Below are positions 44,459-54,777 of a stretch of 64,000 nucleotides of DNA, piece by piece; the stretch's first letter is position 1, and each line of letters begins with the position of its first letter. The stretch covers positions 248,001-312,000 of the forward strand of contig JACKLR010000002.1 of assembly GCA_024235795.1 (NCBI GenBank), in the 5' to 3' direction. This stretch comes from Burkholderiales bacterium. Its GTDB lineage: Bacteria; Pseudomonadota; Gammaproteobacteria; Burkholderiales; Nitrosomonadaceae. The notes beneath the pieces were generated by a model that did no database searches, was not told where the DNA came from, and was given only the letters and a program-made list of their open reading frames with translations. The position numbers and the translations under genes were made by a program.

Positions 44459-45025
44459 TCAGTCTGTCCAGTTCTTTTTCAGGCATTTAATCAAAGCTAG
44501 TCGGGCACGATGCAAAATTACCCATCCATTGGTCGGGGTGAGTGAAAAACACTTACAGATTTCATCATTGCTCATGCCATAAATTTCTTTTGCAAGAAAA
44601 ATCTCAGCCTGTCGGGAATTTAATCCGGACAAGCATTCCTGAAGCACTTTCCAGAATTCTTGTTGTTGGAAAGCGGATTCGGGGTTCTGGAATACCTCGG
44701 GTTTATCTATCCAGCGGGAATTTGCGGTAAAGTAGTTGTCTAAAAAATTATCTTCTTCATTGGTCAAATCTTCAAATGCTATCATGCGTCTTTGCTTACG
44801 ATAATGGTCAACAAGCTTATGCTTGAGAATACCGACTAGCCAGGTTCGGATAGTCGATTGGTACGAAAAACTACTTTTCGCTGCTAATGCAGCAAGAAGC
44901 GTTTCTTGCACCAGATCTTCTGCAGTATGCTTATTTTTTACTTTCAATAACGCATAGCTGTACAGATAACTGCCATGTTCGTTCAACCATGTATGGGGAT
45001 CCAGTTTGTCATTTGGTGTTTTCAT
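44459..45025 (-). CDS. ECF-family RNA polymerase sigma factor
   Basis: A 188-residue sigma factor with regions 2 and 4. Region 2 includes YLYSYALLKVKNKHTAEDLV, QETLLAALA and TIRTWLVGILKHKLVDHYRK; region 4 includes LNSRQAEIFLAKEIYGMSND and CFSLTPTNGWVILHRARLAL. The group is paired with short soluble zinc anti-sigma factors, as here. The stimulus and target genes are not shown; no clear ECF-type promoter pair was found upstream of its own gene. Confidence 0.92.
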   Translation of the reverse strand: MKTPNDKLDPHTWLNEHGSYLYSYALLKVKNKHTAEDLVQETLLAALAAKSSFSYQSTIRTWLVGILKHKLVDHYRKQRRMIAFEDLTNEEDNFLDNYFTANSRWIDKPEVFQNPESAFQQQEFWKVLQECLSGLNSRQAEIFLAKEIYGMSNDEICKCFSLTPTNGWVILHRARLALIKCLKKNWTD

Positions 45026-45230
45026 GGGCCCAAAAAACCGTTTAAATCATGTGTTAGCTTGTTATACGTAATGTCTTGAAATCTGGAAAAAGAAATTCAT
45101 TGAATTGATTCATTTGGCCGGCTAGGGAGATGTTACTATAGATGAATCCGTAATTGGACCGACCAATCAATTTTGATTCAAGTGCAATGGTTTTAGTTCA
45201 TTATCATATTTGAAAATACCAGATGAAGTA

Positions 45231-46394
45231 TTAATCAGAAATTGTAATGCCGTGTAAGCGCCGCAGTTCCTGAATCATCTGTCGTTCATCGCCTTTCCAA
45301 GATGCCATGGTTGCCGATGTAGGCATCCGCTAAAGCATTATGGCCCAGAACACGGCGGATGAAATTGATGATCGTGTCAGTTACAAAGTCTGGATTATCG
45401 GTCGCAGGAAAATGACCAGCACGCGGAATATAGGTGATCTGCACATCACTGGTCCCGATGACATGGGCAAACCGTTGTGTCTGTGCGGCTGGCATCATAT
45501 TGTCAAATTCACCCCACATAATCAATGTTGACACGGTGATTTTCTGGTATTCCACACCTCTCGGGTTATATTGAGGATGATAAGGCAACAGTAAAGCCGG
45601 GCTGAGAATCGCTGCGCGATCCGATAATACACGCAGGTTATGTAACTTTAATCGCATCGTCGTTGAACGGACGCGTCGGTTACGCCATCATTTGCGCCGT
45701 TACGTTCATAATCAACGTCGATATAGGGAAAGATCAGGTAGCGCAGACTATATTGATTGTATTTCGCTGGATCAGAGACCTTAAACTTAAGAATTTGCAC
45801 CAGGGTTTGATCAAAAGCTGAAAACAACATGCCAAATTGAACATCCCCTTCAGGTGTATTGGGAATTTCTGAAGTGCGGCCAATTGCCTGTATTTCATTG
45901 ACAGGATAACCGTCGAAGGCGATTGGATCCATCTGAATCAATGCGTGCGAACGATCGTTATGTTTTGCAACCATAAAGTCGTGGTTTATTGCTTTCGCCC
46001 ATGCCTAGCATGTCTATGGAAAAGGTTTCGCAGAAACGCGAAACCTGTCCTTGAACCTCCTCCCATTGCGCCCGATTGGTTGGTCGTCATGTAGAAAAAG
46101 AACCAGCTGACCTTTATCACCCATTTTGGCCCACGCAATTTCGAATTGATCCGGCCAGACCGTCTCAGTACCATGCGAACCACCGACTTGCAACAGACCT
46201 TTGTCAGCTGCCTTATAACGAAATATTCCATATTCAGACTTGCCTTGAGGACGATAGATCGATAAGTCAGATGCGTTACCTGCTGAACGGACCGGCGGGT
46301 GACTGAGTGCACTATAAAAACGGTAGTTATTTATAGCGCGGTTGAATGGGGGTTCGTAAAAAAATCCTTTCTTGTGTACTGCGCTTTGTTGCAT
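45231..46394 (-). pseudogene. Alpha/beta hydrolase, broken by frameshifts
   Basis: Three leftward frames give successive parts of one alpha/beta hydrolase: an N-terminal piece 46014-46394 (QGKSEYGIFRYKAADKG, then GQLVLFLHD), a middle piece 45648-45974 (IQMDPIAFDGYPVNEIQAIG) and a C-terminal piece 45286-45657 (STLIMWGEFDNMMPAAQTQ, and GHFPATDNPDF with the catalytic His). A final shift restores SWKGDERQMIQELRRLHGIT before stop TAA at 45231-45233. The nucleophile elbow is not seen intact. At least three frameshifts make it a pseudogene unless the assembly is wrong. Confidence 0.8.
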
Positions 46395-46515
46395 AACACC
46401 ACGGTAACGTGGTACCTAACAATATTAGATAGATAGAGTGCCAGATTGTTGATTTGAATAACTTGACAGTGAAATCGGATCTTTTTTCAGGGAATGCTCA
46501 GCGGTCTGTATAGGG

Positions 46516-46995
46516 CTAAAGTTTGGTATAAGCAAGTAAGTCAGAAACGAGTTTATGAAATTCTGCCTCAAGGTCGGACTCATTAGCGTTGGATGAGCCC
46601 GCACCTGTTGAGTTTTTTGCTGACTGTTCACTCGCGGCACATTTTTCGTCGGTAATATCGCGACAAAAATCGCAGTATTTATTCCATGCAATATTGTAGT
46701 CACGCAATAGTTTCTGCGGAATAAAAATTTTTAATACCTCGAAGTTATGATGCATTTCGGGTAAACGGGAGCAAAGATAATGATTAATATTTTCCGGCCA
46801 GCGGATATGTTTCGGGTACATGCTGGCTAATTCCGTTTCAATCGTGTGACGAAAACATTCGATAGCGTCTTCACGGCGTTTCCGATTGACGATTTCTACA
46901 GCTAAGGCAACGATAGCTATAACCCCAAATAATAAAAAGGGCCAGAGTGGAACGTTTTCTAGGTATTTGGAAATTTGTGTTAAAAAGTCGTCCAA
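46516..46995 (-). CDS. Membrane-anchored hypothetical protein
   Basis: A 159-residue protein with one transmembrane helix (WPFLLFGVIAIVALAVEIV, residues 18-36), then a helical domain (RKRREDAIECFRHTIETELA; HNFEVLKIFIPQKLLRDYNI) and a short polar linker (SAKNSTGAGSSNANES). Four Cys occur (ECF, LCS, DFCRD, EKC). Function unknown. It is a single gene between the hydrolase pseudogene and ggt. Confidence 0.75.
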   Translation of the reverse strand: MDDFLTQISKYLENVPLWPFLLFGVIAIVALAVEIVNRKRREDAIECFRHTIETELASMYPKHIRWPENINHYLCSRLPEMHHNFEVLKIFIPQKLLRDYNIAWNKYCDFCRDITDEKCAASEQSAKNSTGAGSSNANESDLEAEFHKLVSDLLAYTKL

Positions 46996-47236
46996 GGTAA
47001 CCTCACATTAAACTTTAGTAATAAAACGTACTTACTGTTATTCAGCAAGCGAACATTTCGATTATTCATGTTTTTCTTTTCTTTTTGACTGCATTTTAGC
47101 CGATGTGCTTACTGATCAATTGCTAAATCTTGCCATAGTCAAGGCCATGTATCAATATAATTGAAGTACGAGTGTTTGAAATTCCTGGTACGATTTGACC
47201 TGCTTTTACGCAAATAACCCTGGTATAGAAAAGTTT

Positions 47237-48925
47237 ATGACCCAAGCCCTTTTAAAAAAACTGGTGCATTTCAGAAGTCTTTGTTTGTTTTTTGTCTTGA
47301 TTAGCTTTTCAAGTCAGGGCGCCGCAAATGATTCGGCAGCTGTGGTTTCCGCGCACCCTTTGGCGACTTCGGCGGGCTATGCCATTCTGGATCAGGGTGG
47401 AAATGCGTTTGATGCAGCCGCTGCTGTCAGCGCTGTTTTGGCTGTAGTGGAACCCTATGCGTCAGGCCTTGGCGGCGGTGGGTTCTGGTTGTTGCATGAT
47501 GTAAAAACCGGCCGTGATATCATGATAGATGGACGCGAGGTTGCACCGGCCGGTGCATCGGAGAAAATGTATCTGGATGAGAATGGTCAGCCGGTGCCTG
47601 GTAAATCACTAAATGGTCCTCTGGCTGCGGGAATACCAGGAACACCAGCGGCGCTTGTGCATTTGACAAAAAAGTATGGGCAACTCGATTTGGCGCAAAA
47701 CCTTGATCCTGCGATCCGATTGGCAAGGAATGGTTTTAAAATAGACCAACGTTTTGTGCAGTCACTGCAATATCATAAGAAGAAACTGGCGTTGTATGCC
47801 GATACAGCAAAAATTTTTCTGCCCGATGGAAAACCACCAGTCGCTGGTCAATTGTTTCGTCAACCACAACTTGCAACCACTTTAGCGGCGATTGCGAAAT
47901 CCGGACACCAGGGTTTTTATCAGGGTGCCGTTGCAAAAGCGTTAATACAATCAGTCAAAAAAGCTGGGGGTGTGTGGATTGAACAGGATTTAAACGACTA
48001 TAAGGTGGTTGAACGCACACCTGTCCGGTTTAATTATCGAAATGCACAAATCACCACTGCGTCATTACCGTCAGCCGGTGGTTTAACGCTCGCACAAGCA
48101 CTGAATATACTTGAATTTCTGTCTTTGCATGAAAAAAACGGATACAACCAGGCACACTTGATTGCTGAAGTTCTGCGTTTGACCTATAAGGATCGTGTTG
48201 AGTTACTTGGAGATGGTGATTTTGTTCAAGTGCCGGTTGAAAGATTAATAAGTAAAGCCTATGCGCGTAAACAAGCAGCGTTAATAGATCCTGATCGTGC
48301 AGGAAAAAGCGTGGTGGAGGAACAATCCGGCTTCAAGGAAGGCAAGGAAACCACACATTTCTCAATAATCGACAAGGCGGGTAACCGTGTTGCAGCCACG
48401 ATGAGTATCAATACATTTTTTGGTTCCGGATTCGTGGCTGGAAATACGGGCGTGTTGTTAAACAACGAGATGGATGATTTTGCAATGGGTGAACATATAC
48501 CCAATGTTTTTGGTTTGTACGGTTCCCGGGCAAACACAATTGCAGCCGGCAAACGCCCATTATCCAGCATGTCACCGACTTTTGTAGAAAATAACAATGG
48601 TATTTTAATTGTTGGTACACCGGGTGGTTCACGTATTATCAGTATGCTTTTACTGGTAATACTGGATTACGTGAATAATACTCAGATAGATGGTGAAAAA
48701 CTTGTCGCAAAGCCGCGTTTTCATCATCAATATCTACCTGATTTTATACAAATCGAACCGGATGCGTTTGATTCTGGCTGGATAACTGCGTTGCAGTCCA
48801 TGGGGCATGAAGTGCGGGCCATGAAACGAAAATGGGGCAATATGCAATTGATTTTTTATGATAAAAGAACACAGCAATCCCAAGTGGCGAGTGATCCGAG
48901 AGGTTTAGTGGATACGCGTTATTAA
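47237..48925 (+). CDS. ggt: Gamma-glutamyltranspeptidase
   Basis: Exported enzyme that splits glutathione and other gamma-glutamyl compounds. ATG 47237 gives a signal peptide (SLCLFFVLISFSSQGAA); the open frame back to 47195 has no better start. Length is 562 residues. The autocleavage site and nucleophile is T372 in KETTHFSIID. The substrate-binding Arg lies in MIDGREVAPA, and NNEMDDF, PLSSMSPTFV and GTPGGSRII are conserved. The protein should cleave itself into two subunits in the periplasm. Confidence 0.95.
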   Translation: MTQALLKKLVHFRSLCLFFVLISFSSQGAANDSAAVVSAHPLATSAGYAILDQGGNAFDAAAAVSAVLAVVEPYASGLGGGGFWLLHDVKTGRDIMIDGREVAPAGASEKMYLDENGQPVPGKSLNGPLAAGIPGTPAALVHLTKKYGQLDLAQNLDPAIRLARNGFKIDQRFVQSLQYHKKKLALYADTAKIFLPDGKPPVAGQLFRQPQLATTLAAIAKSGHQGFYQGAVAKALIQSVKKAGGVWIEQDLNDYKVVERTPVRFNYRNAQITTASLPSAGGLTLAQALNILEFLSLHEKNGYNQAHLIAEVLRLTYKDRVELLGDGDFVQVPVERLISKAYARKQAALIDPDRAGKSVVEEQSGFKEGKETTHFSIIDKAGNRVAATMSINTFFGSGFVAGNTGVLLNNEMDDFAMGEHIPNVFGLYGSRANTIAAGKRPLSSMSPTFVENNNGILIVGTPGGSRIISMLLLVILDYVNNTQIDGEKLVAKPRFHHQYLPDFIQIEPDAFDSGWITALQSMGHEVRAMKRKWGNMQLIFYDKRTQQSQVASDPRGLVDTRY

Positions 48926-49089
48926 TCCAGGGAAATGGTTTGAACTTGAACTACGGGATCTTGAATATCCAAACTTTTGAGTCATCCATGTTAAAATAAA
49001 ATTGACGCTGAATAGCGAGTTGCGTTATTTTGCATGGTTTATTATTTTGCATATTAATTTATTTTTTCAGTCAATGCTGTCAGAGTTTT

Positions 49090-49344
49090 ATGGCAAAAAC
49101 GTCTAAAGTTTCTACATCAACTCAGCCAGAAAGTTTTGAAGAAGCGTCCGTCGAGTTGGAAAAGATTGTTGCAGAAATGGAAGCGGGGCAGATGACGCTG
49201 GAAGCTTCGCTTACTGCCTATAAACGCGGTGCTGAACTGTTGCAGTACTGCCAAAAGCAACTGCAGGATGCGCAGCAGCAAGTACGTATACTCGAGGCCG
49301 ATTTGTTGAAAAACTACACAATATCCGATACGCATGACCGCTGA
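49090..49344 (+). CDS. xseB: Exodeoxyribonuclease VII small subunit
   Basis: An 84-residue coiled-coil subunit of exonuclease VII. ATG 49090 gives MAKTSKVSTSTQPESFEEAS; the longer frame from 49030 has a hydrophobic, non-homologous extension. The conserved helix pair is ELEKIVAEMEAGQMTLEASL and AYKRGAELLQYCQKQLQDAQ. It overlaps ispA by 11 bases, as in many proteobacteria. The large subunit XseA is elsewhere. Confidence 0.94.
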   Translation: MAKTSKVSTSTQPESFEEASVELEKIVAEMEAGQMTLEASLTAYKRGAELLQYCQKQLQDAQQQVRILEADLLKNYTISDTHDR

Positions 49345-50227
49345 TTTTCAAAGCTGGACGAGTCAATGTCAGGCGGCAATCGAAGATTTTCTTGATTCAA
49401 GACTACCCGGTATTGACTGTGTGCCTTATCGACTTCACCAGGCGATGCGGTACGCCGTCTTGGGCGGAGGTAAACGTGTGCGCCCCTTGCTGGCCTTTGC
49501 GGCCGGAGAACTCGCTCAGGCCGATGTTGGACGTGCTGCTGTGGTTGGCGCAGCTGTTGAGCTTATTCATGCATACTCTTTGGTGCATGATGATATGCCT
49601 TGTATGGACAATGATGTGCTTCGACGGGGAAAACCAACATGCCATGTCGAATTCGACGAAGCAACAGCTTTGCTGACGGGAGACAGTTTGCAGACGCTGG
49701 CTTTTGAGCTGCTTTCAGAGATGAAGCTGGCTGATGACCCCGAAACGCAGTTAAGCATGATTAAACAGCTTGCAAAGGCTTCGGGTTCCAGGGGAATGGC
49801 GGGGGGGCAGGCGTTTGATCTGGATAATGTCGGTAAGACACTCACACTGCCTGAATTGGAATTTATGCATATCCATAAAACCGGTGCATTGATTCGTGCT
49901 GCAGTGATGCTCGGTGCGCATTGCAGTAACCATTTGAATCAGACACAATTGGAGAAACTTGATCATTTTGCAAAATATGTTGGACTGGCATTCCAGGTTG
50001 TTGACGATTTATTGGATGCTGAAGCAACTACAGCAACACTCGGCAAGACGGCGGGTAAAGACGCCGAAAATAATAAACCTACCTATGTCAGTATTCTGGG
50101 TATTCGTGAAGCACGTGAACTGGCAGAGAAACTGCAGCATGATGCCGACCGGATATTGAATGAATTTGGTGATGCAGCCATGCGATTGCGTCAAGTGACC
50201 GATTTCATTATTAAACGTAAATTCTAG
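49334..50227 (+). CDS. ispA: Farnesyl / geranyl diphosphate synthase
   Basis: Condenses C5 units to farnesyl diphosphate. The 297-residue product has the first Asp-rich motif DDMPCMDND starting at Asp86, the second in FQVVDDLLDAEA and GGKRVRPLLAFAAGEL. The first Asp motif with two extra residues is the pattern of bacterial FPP synthases. It lies between xseB and dxs, the usual proteobacterial order, with ispE earlier in the window. Confidence 0.95.
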   Translation: MTADFQSWTSQCQAAIEDFLDSRLPGIDCVPYRLHQAMRYAVLGGGKRVRPLLAFAAGELAQADVGRAAVVGAAVELIHAYSLVHDDMPCMDNDVLRRGKPTCHVEFDEATALLTGDSLQTLAFELLSEMKLADDPETQLSMIKQLAKASGSRGMAGGQAFDLDNVGKTLTLPELEFMHIHKTGALIRAAVMLGAHCSNHLNQTQLEKLDHFAKYVGLAFQVVDDLLDAEATTATLGKTAGKDAENNKPTYVSILGIREARELAEKLQHDADRILNEFGDAAMRLRQVTDFIIKRKF

Positions 50228-50258
50228 TTTTTTTATCGATAACAAATCTTAATTCTGA

Positions 50259-52103
50259 ATGTACCCATTGTTAGATAACATTAGCTTCCCCGCTCAATTA
50301 CGTCAGTTAGATCTTAAAGATTTACCTGAGTTTGCAAAGGAGTTGCGCAATTTTCTGATTGAATCCGTTTCTAAAACCGGTGGTCATTTGTCTTCTAATC
50401 TGGGCACTGTCGAATTAACGATTGCCTTGCATTATGTATTTAACACACCGCATGACCAGCTGATCTGGGATGTCGGTCATCAGACGTATGCGCATAAAAT
50501 ACTGACGGGCAGACGTGATGCTATGAAAAAATTGCGCATGCATGGCGGTATTTCAGGATTTCCCAAAAGAGACGAAAGCGAATACGATGCGTTCGGTACC
50601 GCACATTCGAGTACTTCCATCAGTGCTGCACTGGGAATGGCGGTAGCAGCGCGGTTAGAGAAGAATGACCGTCGCGCCATAGCCATTATTGGTGACGGCG
50701 CGATGAGTGCCGGCATGGCGTTTGAGGCACTGAATAATGCGGGTGTCATGGACGCCAATTTATTGGTTATCTTGAATGATAACGATATGTCCATATCCAA
50801 GCCGGTGGGTGCGCTGAACAATTATCTCGCTAAGCTTATGTCAGGCCGTTTTTATGCGACTGCGCGTCGTGCGGGCGAAAAAATGCTGGGCGTTGTGCCG
50901 CCAATGCTGGAACTGGCTAAGCGTGCAGAAGAACATATGAAGGGAATGGTAACCCCGGAGGGCACGCTATTCGAAGAATTCGGTTTTAATTATATCGGCC
51001 CAATTGATGGGCATGATCTTAAAGTCCTGGTCACAACACTGAGGAATATCAAAAATCTCGAAGGACCACAGTTTCTTCATGTCGTAACCCGTAAGGGAGC
51101 TGGTTACAAGGTTGCGGAAGAAGATCCGATTTTGTATCACGGCGTAAGCAAGTTTGATCCAGAAGCAGGCATCATCTCCAAGCCATCGAGTAAGCCATCC
51201 TATACTCAGGTGTTTGGTGATTGGCTGTGTGATATGGCTGCCAAGGATACACGTTTGATCGGTATCACACCGGCAATGCGTGAAGGTTCTGGTTTGGTGA
51301 AATTTTCTCAAGAATATCCCGACCGCTATTTTGATGTCGGTATTGCAGAGCAGCATGCCGTAACATTCGCAGCAGGTGCAGCATGTAATGGTTTGAAACC
51401 TGTGGTTGCCATTTATTCCACTTTTTTACAGCGCGCATATGATCAGTTAATTCATGATGTTGACATTCAGAATTTGCCTGTACTGTTTGCAATTGATCGT
51501 GCCGGACTGGTTGGTGCGGACGGGCCAACACACGCAGGAAGCTTCGACTTGTCGTATTTGCGCTGTATTCCCAACATGATTGTTATGGCGCCGTCGGATG
51601 AAAATGAGTGCCGTCAAATGCTTTATACGGCGTTCAAAATGAATGTGCCGACCGCAGTCAGATATCCACGTGGAACTGGACCAGGCGTTGAAATTCAAGC
51701 AGAAATGACCGAACTGCCAATTGGCCGCGGTGTTGTCCGGCGTGATGGAGAGAAAATTGCCTTCCTTGCTTTTGGCAGTATGTTGACACCGTGCATGGCT
51801 GCAGCAAATGAATTAAATGCCACAGTGGCTGATATGCGTTTCGTTAAACCGCTTGATGATGCATTAGTTGCAACTTTGGCTGCAAATCACGATCTATTAG
51901 TCACTGTTGAAGAAAACACAATTATGGGTGGTGCTGGAAGCGCAGTTATGGAATCCCTGAGCAAGCAAAAAATCTTTGCCAGGATTCTGCAGCTTGGTTT
52001 GCCGGATACTTATCTGGAGCAAGGAGATCATGCACAAATGCTGGTTGACTGTGGATTAAACAAAGAAGGTATTATTCAGTCTGTTCAGGAATATTTATCC
52101 TGA
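50259..52103 (+). CDS. dxs: 1-deoxy-D-xylulose-5-phosphate synthase
   Basis: First enzyme of the non-mevalonate pathway, thiamine-diphosphate dependent. The 614-residue product is full length. Motifs are WDVGHQTYAHKILTGRRD, the ThDP-binding IIGDGAMSAGMAFEALNN with NDNDMSISKPVG, DVGIAEQHAVTFAAG (with catalytic Glu) and DRAGLVGADGPTHAG. It is 31 bases downstream of ispA and probably co-transcribed with xseB-ispA. Confidence 0.96.
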   Translation: MYPLLDNISFPAQLRQLDLKDLPEFAKELRNFLIESVSKTGGHLSSNLGTVELTIALHYVFNTPHDQLIWDVGHQTYAHKILTGRRDAMKKLRMHGGISGFPKRDESEYDAFGTAHSSTSISAALGMAVAARLEKNDRRAIAIIGDGAMSAGMAFEALNNAGVMDANLLVILNDNDMSISKPVGALNNYLAKLMSGRFYATARRAGEKMLGVVPPMLELAKRAEEHMKGMVTPEGTLFEEFGFNYIGPIDGHDLKVLVTTLRNIKNLEGPQFLHVVTRKGAGYKVAEEDPILYHGVSKFDPEAGIISKPSSKPSYTQVFGDWLCDMAAKDTRLIGITPAMREGSGLVKFSQEYPDRYFDVGIAEQHAVTFAAGAACNGLKPVVAIYSTFLQRAYDQLIHDVDIQNLPVLFAIDRAGLVGADGPTHAGSFDLSYLRCIPNMIVMAPSDENECRQMLYTAFKMNVPTAVRYPRGTGPGVEIQAEMTELPIGRGVVRRDGEKIAFLAFGSMLTPCMAAANELNATVADMRFVKPLDDALVATLAANHDLLVTVEENTIMGGAGSAVMESLSKQKIFARILQLGLPDTYLEQGDHAQMLVDCGLNKEGIIQSVQEYLS

Positions 52104-52207
52104 TTACTCAATATCGACTATGCCAGACAAAAAAACAAATTACAGCTGATAATTTGTTTAACTTATTGTCAGTATAACTTATACAATCTCGCTTGATGGG
52201 ATATGAA

Positions 52208-53020
52208 ATGAATAAAGAAATAGATTTGCCCATCGCTGATGTGCAAAGTACACATGATACGCGCCGTATTGCGATTGACCGGGTAGGCATTAAAGCGATT
52301 CGCCATCCTGTTGTCGTTGCAGATAAGGATGACGGCATGCAGCACACCGTGGCGATGTTCAACATGTACGTTAATTTGCCGCATAAGTTCAAAGGGACGC
52401 ACATGTCACGGTTTGTGGAGATTCTCAATAGCCACGAACGCGAAATTTCAGTGGAATCGTTCAAAACCATTTTGCAGGAAATGGTGGAGAAACTGGAAAG
52501 TGATTCCGGTCATATAGAAATGACGTTTCCTTATTTTATCAATAAAGCTGCGCCTGTTTCCGGTGTAAAAAGTTTGCTGGATTATGAGGTTACATTTATC
52601 GGTGAAATCAAAAACAACGAATATTTTTTTACGGTCAAAGTCGTTGTACCGATTACAAGTTTGTGTCCATGCTCCAAGAAAATATCTGATTACGGTGCGC
52701 ATAATCAGCGCTCACATGTCACAATAACAGCGCAAACAAACAGCTTTGTCTGGATTGAGGAGCTTATTAAAATCGCTGAAGATAAAGCCTCTTGCGAACT
52801 TTATGGACTGCTCAAACGCCCGGATGAGAAATATGTGACTGAGAAAGCCTACGACAATCCAAAATTTGTCGAGGATATCGTCAGGGATGTTGCAGATACA
52901 TTGAATAATGATAGCCGGATTGATGCCTATATCGTTGAATCAGAAAATTTTGAATCAATTCACAATCATTCAGCGTATGCGTTGATTGAACATAACAAAA
53001 AGGCCGTTAATCAACTGTGA
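52208..53020 (+). CDS. folE2: GTP cyclohydrolase FolE2 (type IB)
   Basis: Makes dihydroneopterin triphosphate from GTP for folate. The 270-residue product is the alternative FolE2 type: VPITSLCPCSKKISDYGAHN contains the conserved active-site Cys, with VGIKAIRHPVVVAD near the start and EMTFPYFINKAAPVSGVKSL. ATG 52208 has GGGAT five bases upstream; TTG 52193 and ATG 52196 are alternatives. FolE2 enzymes can use metals other than zinc, and often replace FolE under zinc limitation. A tail-to-tail murJ follows. Confidence 0.93.
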   Translation: MNKEIDLPIADVQSTHDTRRIAIDRVGIKAIRHPVVVADKDDGMQHTVAMFNMYVNLPHKFKGTHMSRFVEILNSHEREISVESFKTILQEMVEKLESDSGHIEMTFPYFINKAAPVSGVKSLLDYEVTFIGEIKNNEYFFTVKVVVPITSLCPCSKKISDYGAHNQRSHVTITAQTNSFVWIEELIKIAEDKASCELYGLLKRPDEKYVTEKAYDNPKFVEDIVRDVADTLNNDSRIDAYIVESENFESIHNHSAYALIEHNKKAVNQL

Positions 53021-53026
53021 TAAGAA

Positions 53027-54577
53027 TTATTCCGGTTTTTCATCAAACTGCTGTTTGGAAAAATCCCTAAGTCGGAAACCGAGCATCCAGAGTGTGGCGA
53101 AATAACTGCTGGCGCCGACTACAATAACTGCACCTAATCGGCTGGCACGCACTGCCGCCGTATCAGCAAGCCATGATGCGTCTGTACCTGAGAAAACCCA
53201 CAGAATAGTTCCCATGACTAGCAAAGCTGCCAAAATTTTCAGAATAAATACGCGCCAACCAGGTTGCGGCTGATAAATATTCTGACTGCGCAGTTTGTAA
53301 TACAGCAAGCCCGCATTAAGACAGGCGCCGAGTCCGATCGCAAGTGCCAATCCGGCGTGCTTGAGCGGAATGATGAAGGCAAGGTTCATCAATTGAGTGG
53401 CGATTAAGGTGACGATGGCGATTTTTACCGGGGTTTTGATATTTTGCCGGGCGTAAAAACCGGGTGCCAACACCTTAACCAGAATAAGGCCGATCAGACC
53501 CAGGCTATAGGCTATGAGTGCGTCGCGTGTCATAAAAACATCATGGTCTGTAAACGCGCCATAATGAAAAAGTGTGGTTATCAGTGGTGTTGACAATAAA
53601 GCCAAGGCAAGCGCTGCGGGCAAGGTCAACAATACCGTCAAACGCAACCCCCAGTCTAAAAGCCGTGAATACGCTTCCGTGCTGTGGCTGCTATAGTGTT
53701 TTGCCAGTGATGGCAATAATATTGTGCCCAATGCTACGCCTAAAAGACCTGCGGGAAATTCCATCAGACGATCTGCGTAATAAAGCCAGGAAACACTTCC
53801 GGTTATCAGCAGGGAAGCAAAGATCGTATTAATCAGCATACTGATTTGGCCAACGGATACACCAAATACAGCCGGTCCCATTAATTTGAGAACGCGCCAT
53901 GCACCTTGGTCATGTGTTTTAAAGCGTATTCTTGGCATGAGCTTCAGGCGTAACAGATAAGGAATCTGAAAGCACAATTGCAATACGCCGCCAATAAATA
54001 CCGCCCATGCCAGCGCCAGGACAGGGGGATCCACATAAGGCGTGAGCCAAAGTGCACAGGCAATAAACGATACATTTAACAGCGCTGGTGTTAATGCCGG
54101 TACATAAAATTTTCCGTATGTATTTAAAATACCGCCAGCTAGCGAAACCAATGAAATAAAAAAAATGTACGGAAATGTGATTTGCAATAATTCAACGGTT
54201 AAATTGAATTTCTCTGGATCACTTGAAAAACCAGGTGCGCTTGCATAAATTATCAATGGCGCAGCGATAATGCCAATCAGCGTTACGATGAATAGAGCAA
54301 GGCTCAACAACGTAGTGATATGATCAACCAGTTGTCTTGTTTCTTCAGCAGAGCGCGTATTTTTATATTCGGCCAGAATGGGTACGAAAGCTTGGGAAAA
54401 AGCGCCTTCGGCAAACAAGCGCCGCAAAAGATTGGGAATACGAAAAGCCACAAAAAAGGCGTCTGACGCCATTCCCGCACCAAAAATACGTGCAATAATG
54501 ACATCTCGCAGAAACCCGAGAATACGGGAAATAAAAGTCATGCTGCTGACAGCAGCCAGTGCGCGAAGTAAGTTCAC
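53027..54577 (-). CDS. murJ: Lipid II flippase MurJ
   Basis: Flips the peptidoglycan precursor lipid II across the inner membrane. The 516-residue protein has about 14 membrane helices. It starts MNLLRALAAVSSMTFISRIL, with the conserved GFLRDVIIARIFGAGMASDA and FRIPNLLRRLFAEGAFSQAF. GVALGTILLPSLAKHYSSH is typical of the family. It converges on folE2 with six bases between the stops. Confidence 0.95.
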   Translation of the reverse strand: MNLLRALAAVSSMTFISRILGFLRDVIIARIFGAGMASDAFFVAFRIPNLLRRLFAEGAFSQAFVPILAEYKNTRSAEETRQLVDHITTLLSLALFIVTLIGIIAAPLIIYASAPGFSSDPEKFNLTVELLQITFPYIFFISLVSLAGGILNTYGKFYVPALTPALLNVSFIACALWLTPYVDPPVLALAWAVFIGGVLQLCFQIPYLLRLKLMPRIRFKTHDQGAWRVLKLMGPAVFGVSVGQISMLINTIFASLLITGSVSWLYYADRLMEFPAGLLGVALGTILLPSLAKHYSSHSTEAYSRLLDWGLRLTVLLTLPAALALALLSTPLITTLFHYGAFTDHDVFMTRDALIAYSLGLIGLILVKVLAPGFYARQNIKTPVKIAIVTLIATQLMNLAFIIPLKHAGLALAIGLGACLNAGLLYYKLRSQNIYQPQPGWRVFILKILAALLVMGTILWVFSGTDASWLADTAAVRASRLGAVIVVGASSYFATLWMLGFRLRDFSKQQFDEKPE

Positions 54578-54777
54578 AGTCGGTTATTTGTCAGAGATAA
54601 GTGATGAATGATGAATCGTATGAAGATCTTTTTTATGCTTATGGGCATTGTATATTAGACAAAAAGTACTAATTCTAGGGCTAATTCCGACGATGACTCA
54701 AAAAATTTCTACGATAGACTATATCCAGCCTGCTGAAATGAGTTGTGGGCGTTCAATAACCATAGTGGGAGCTGTTT

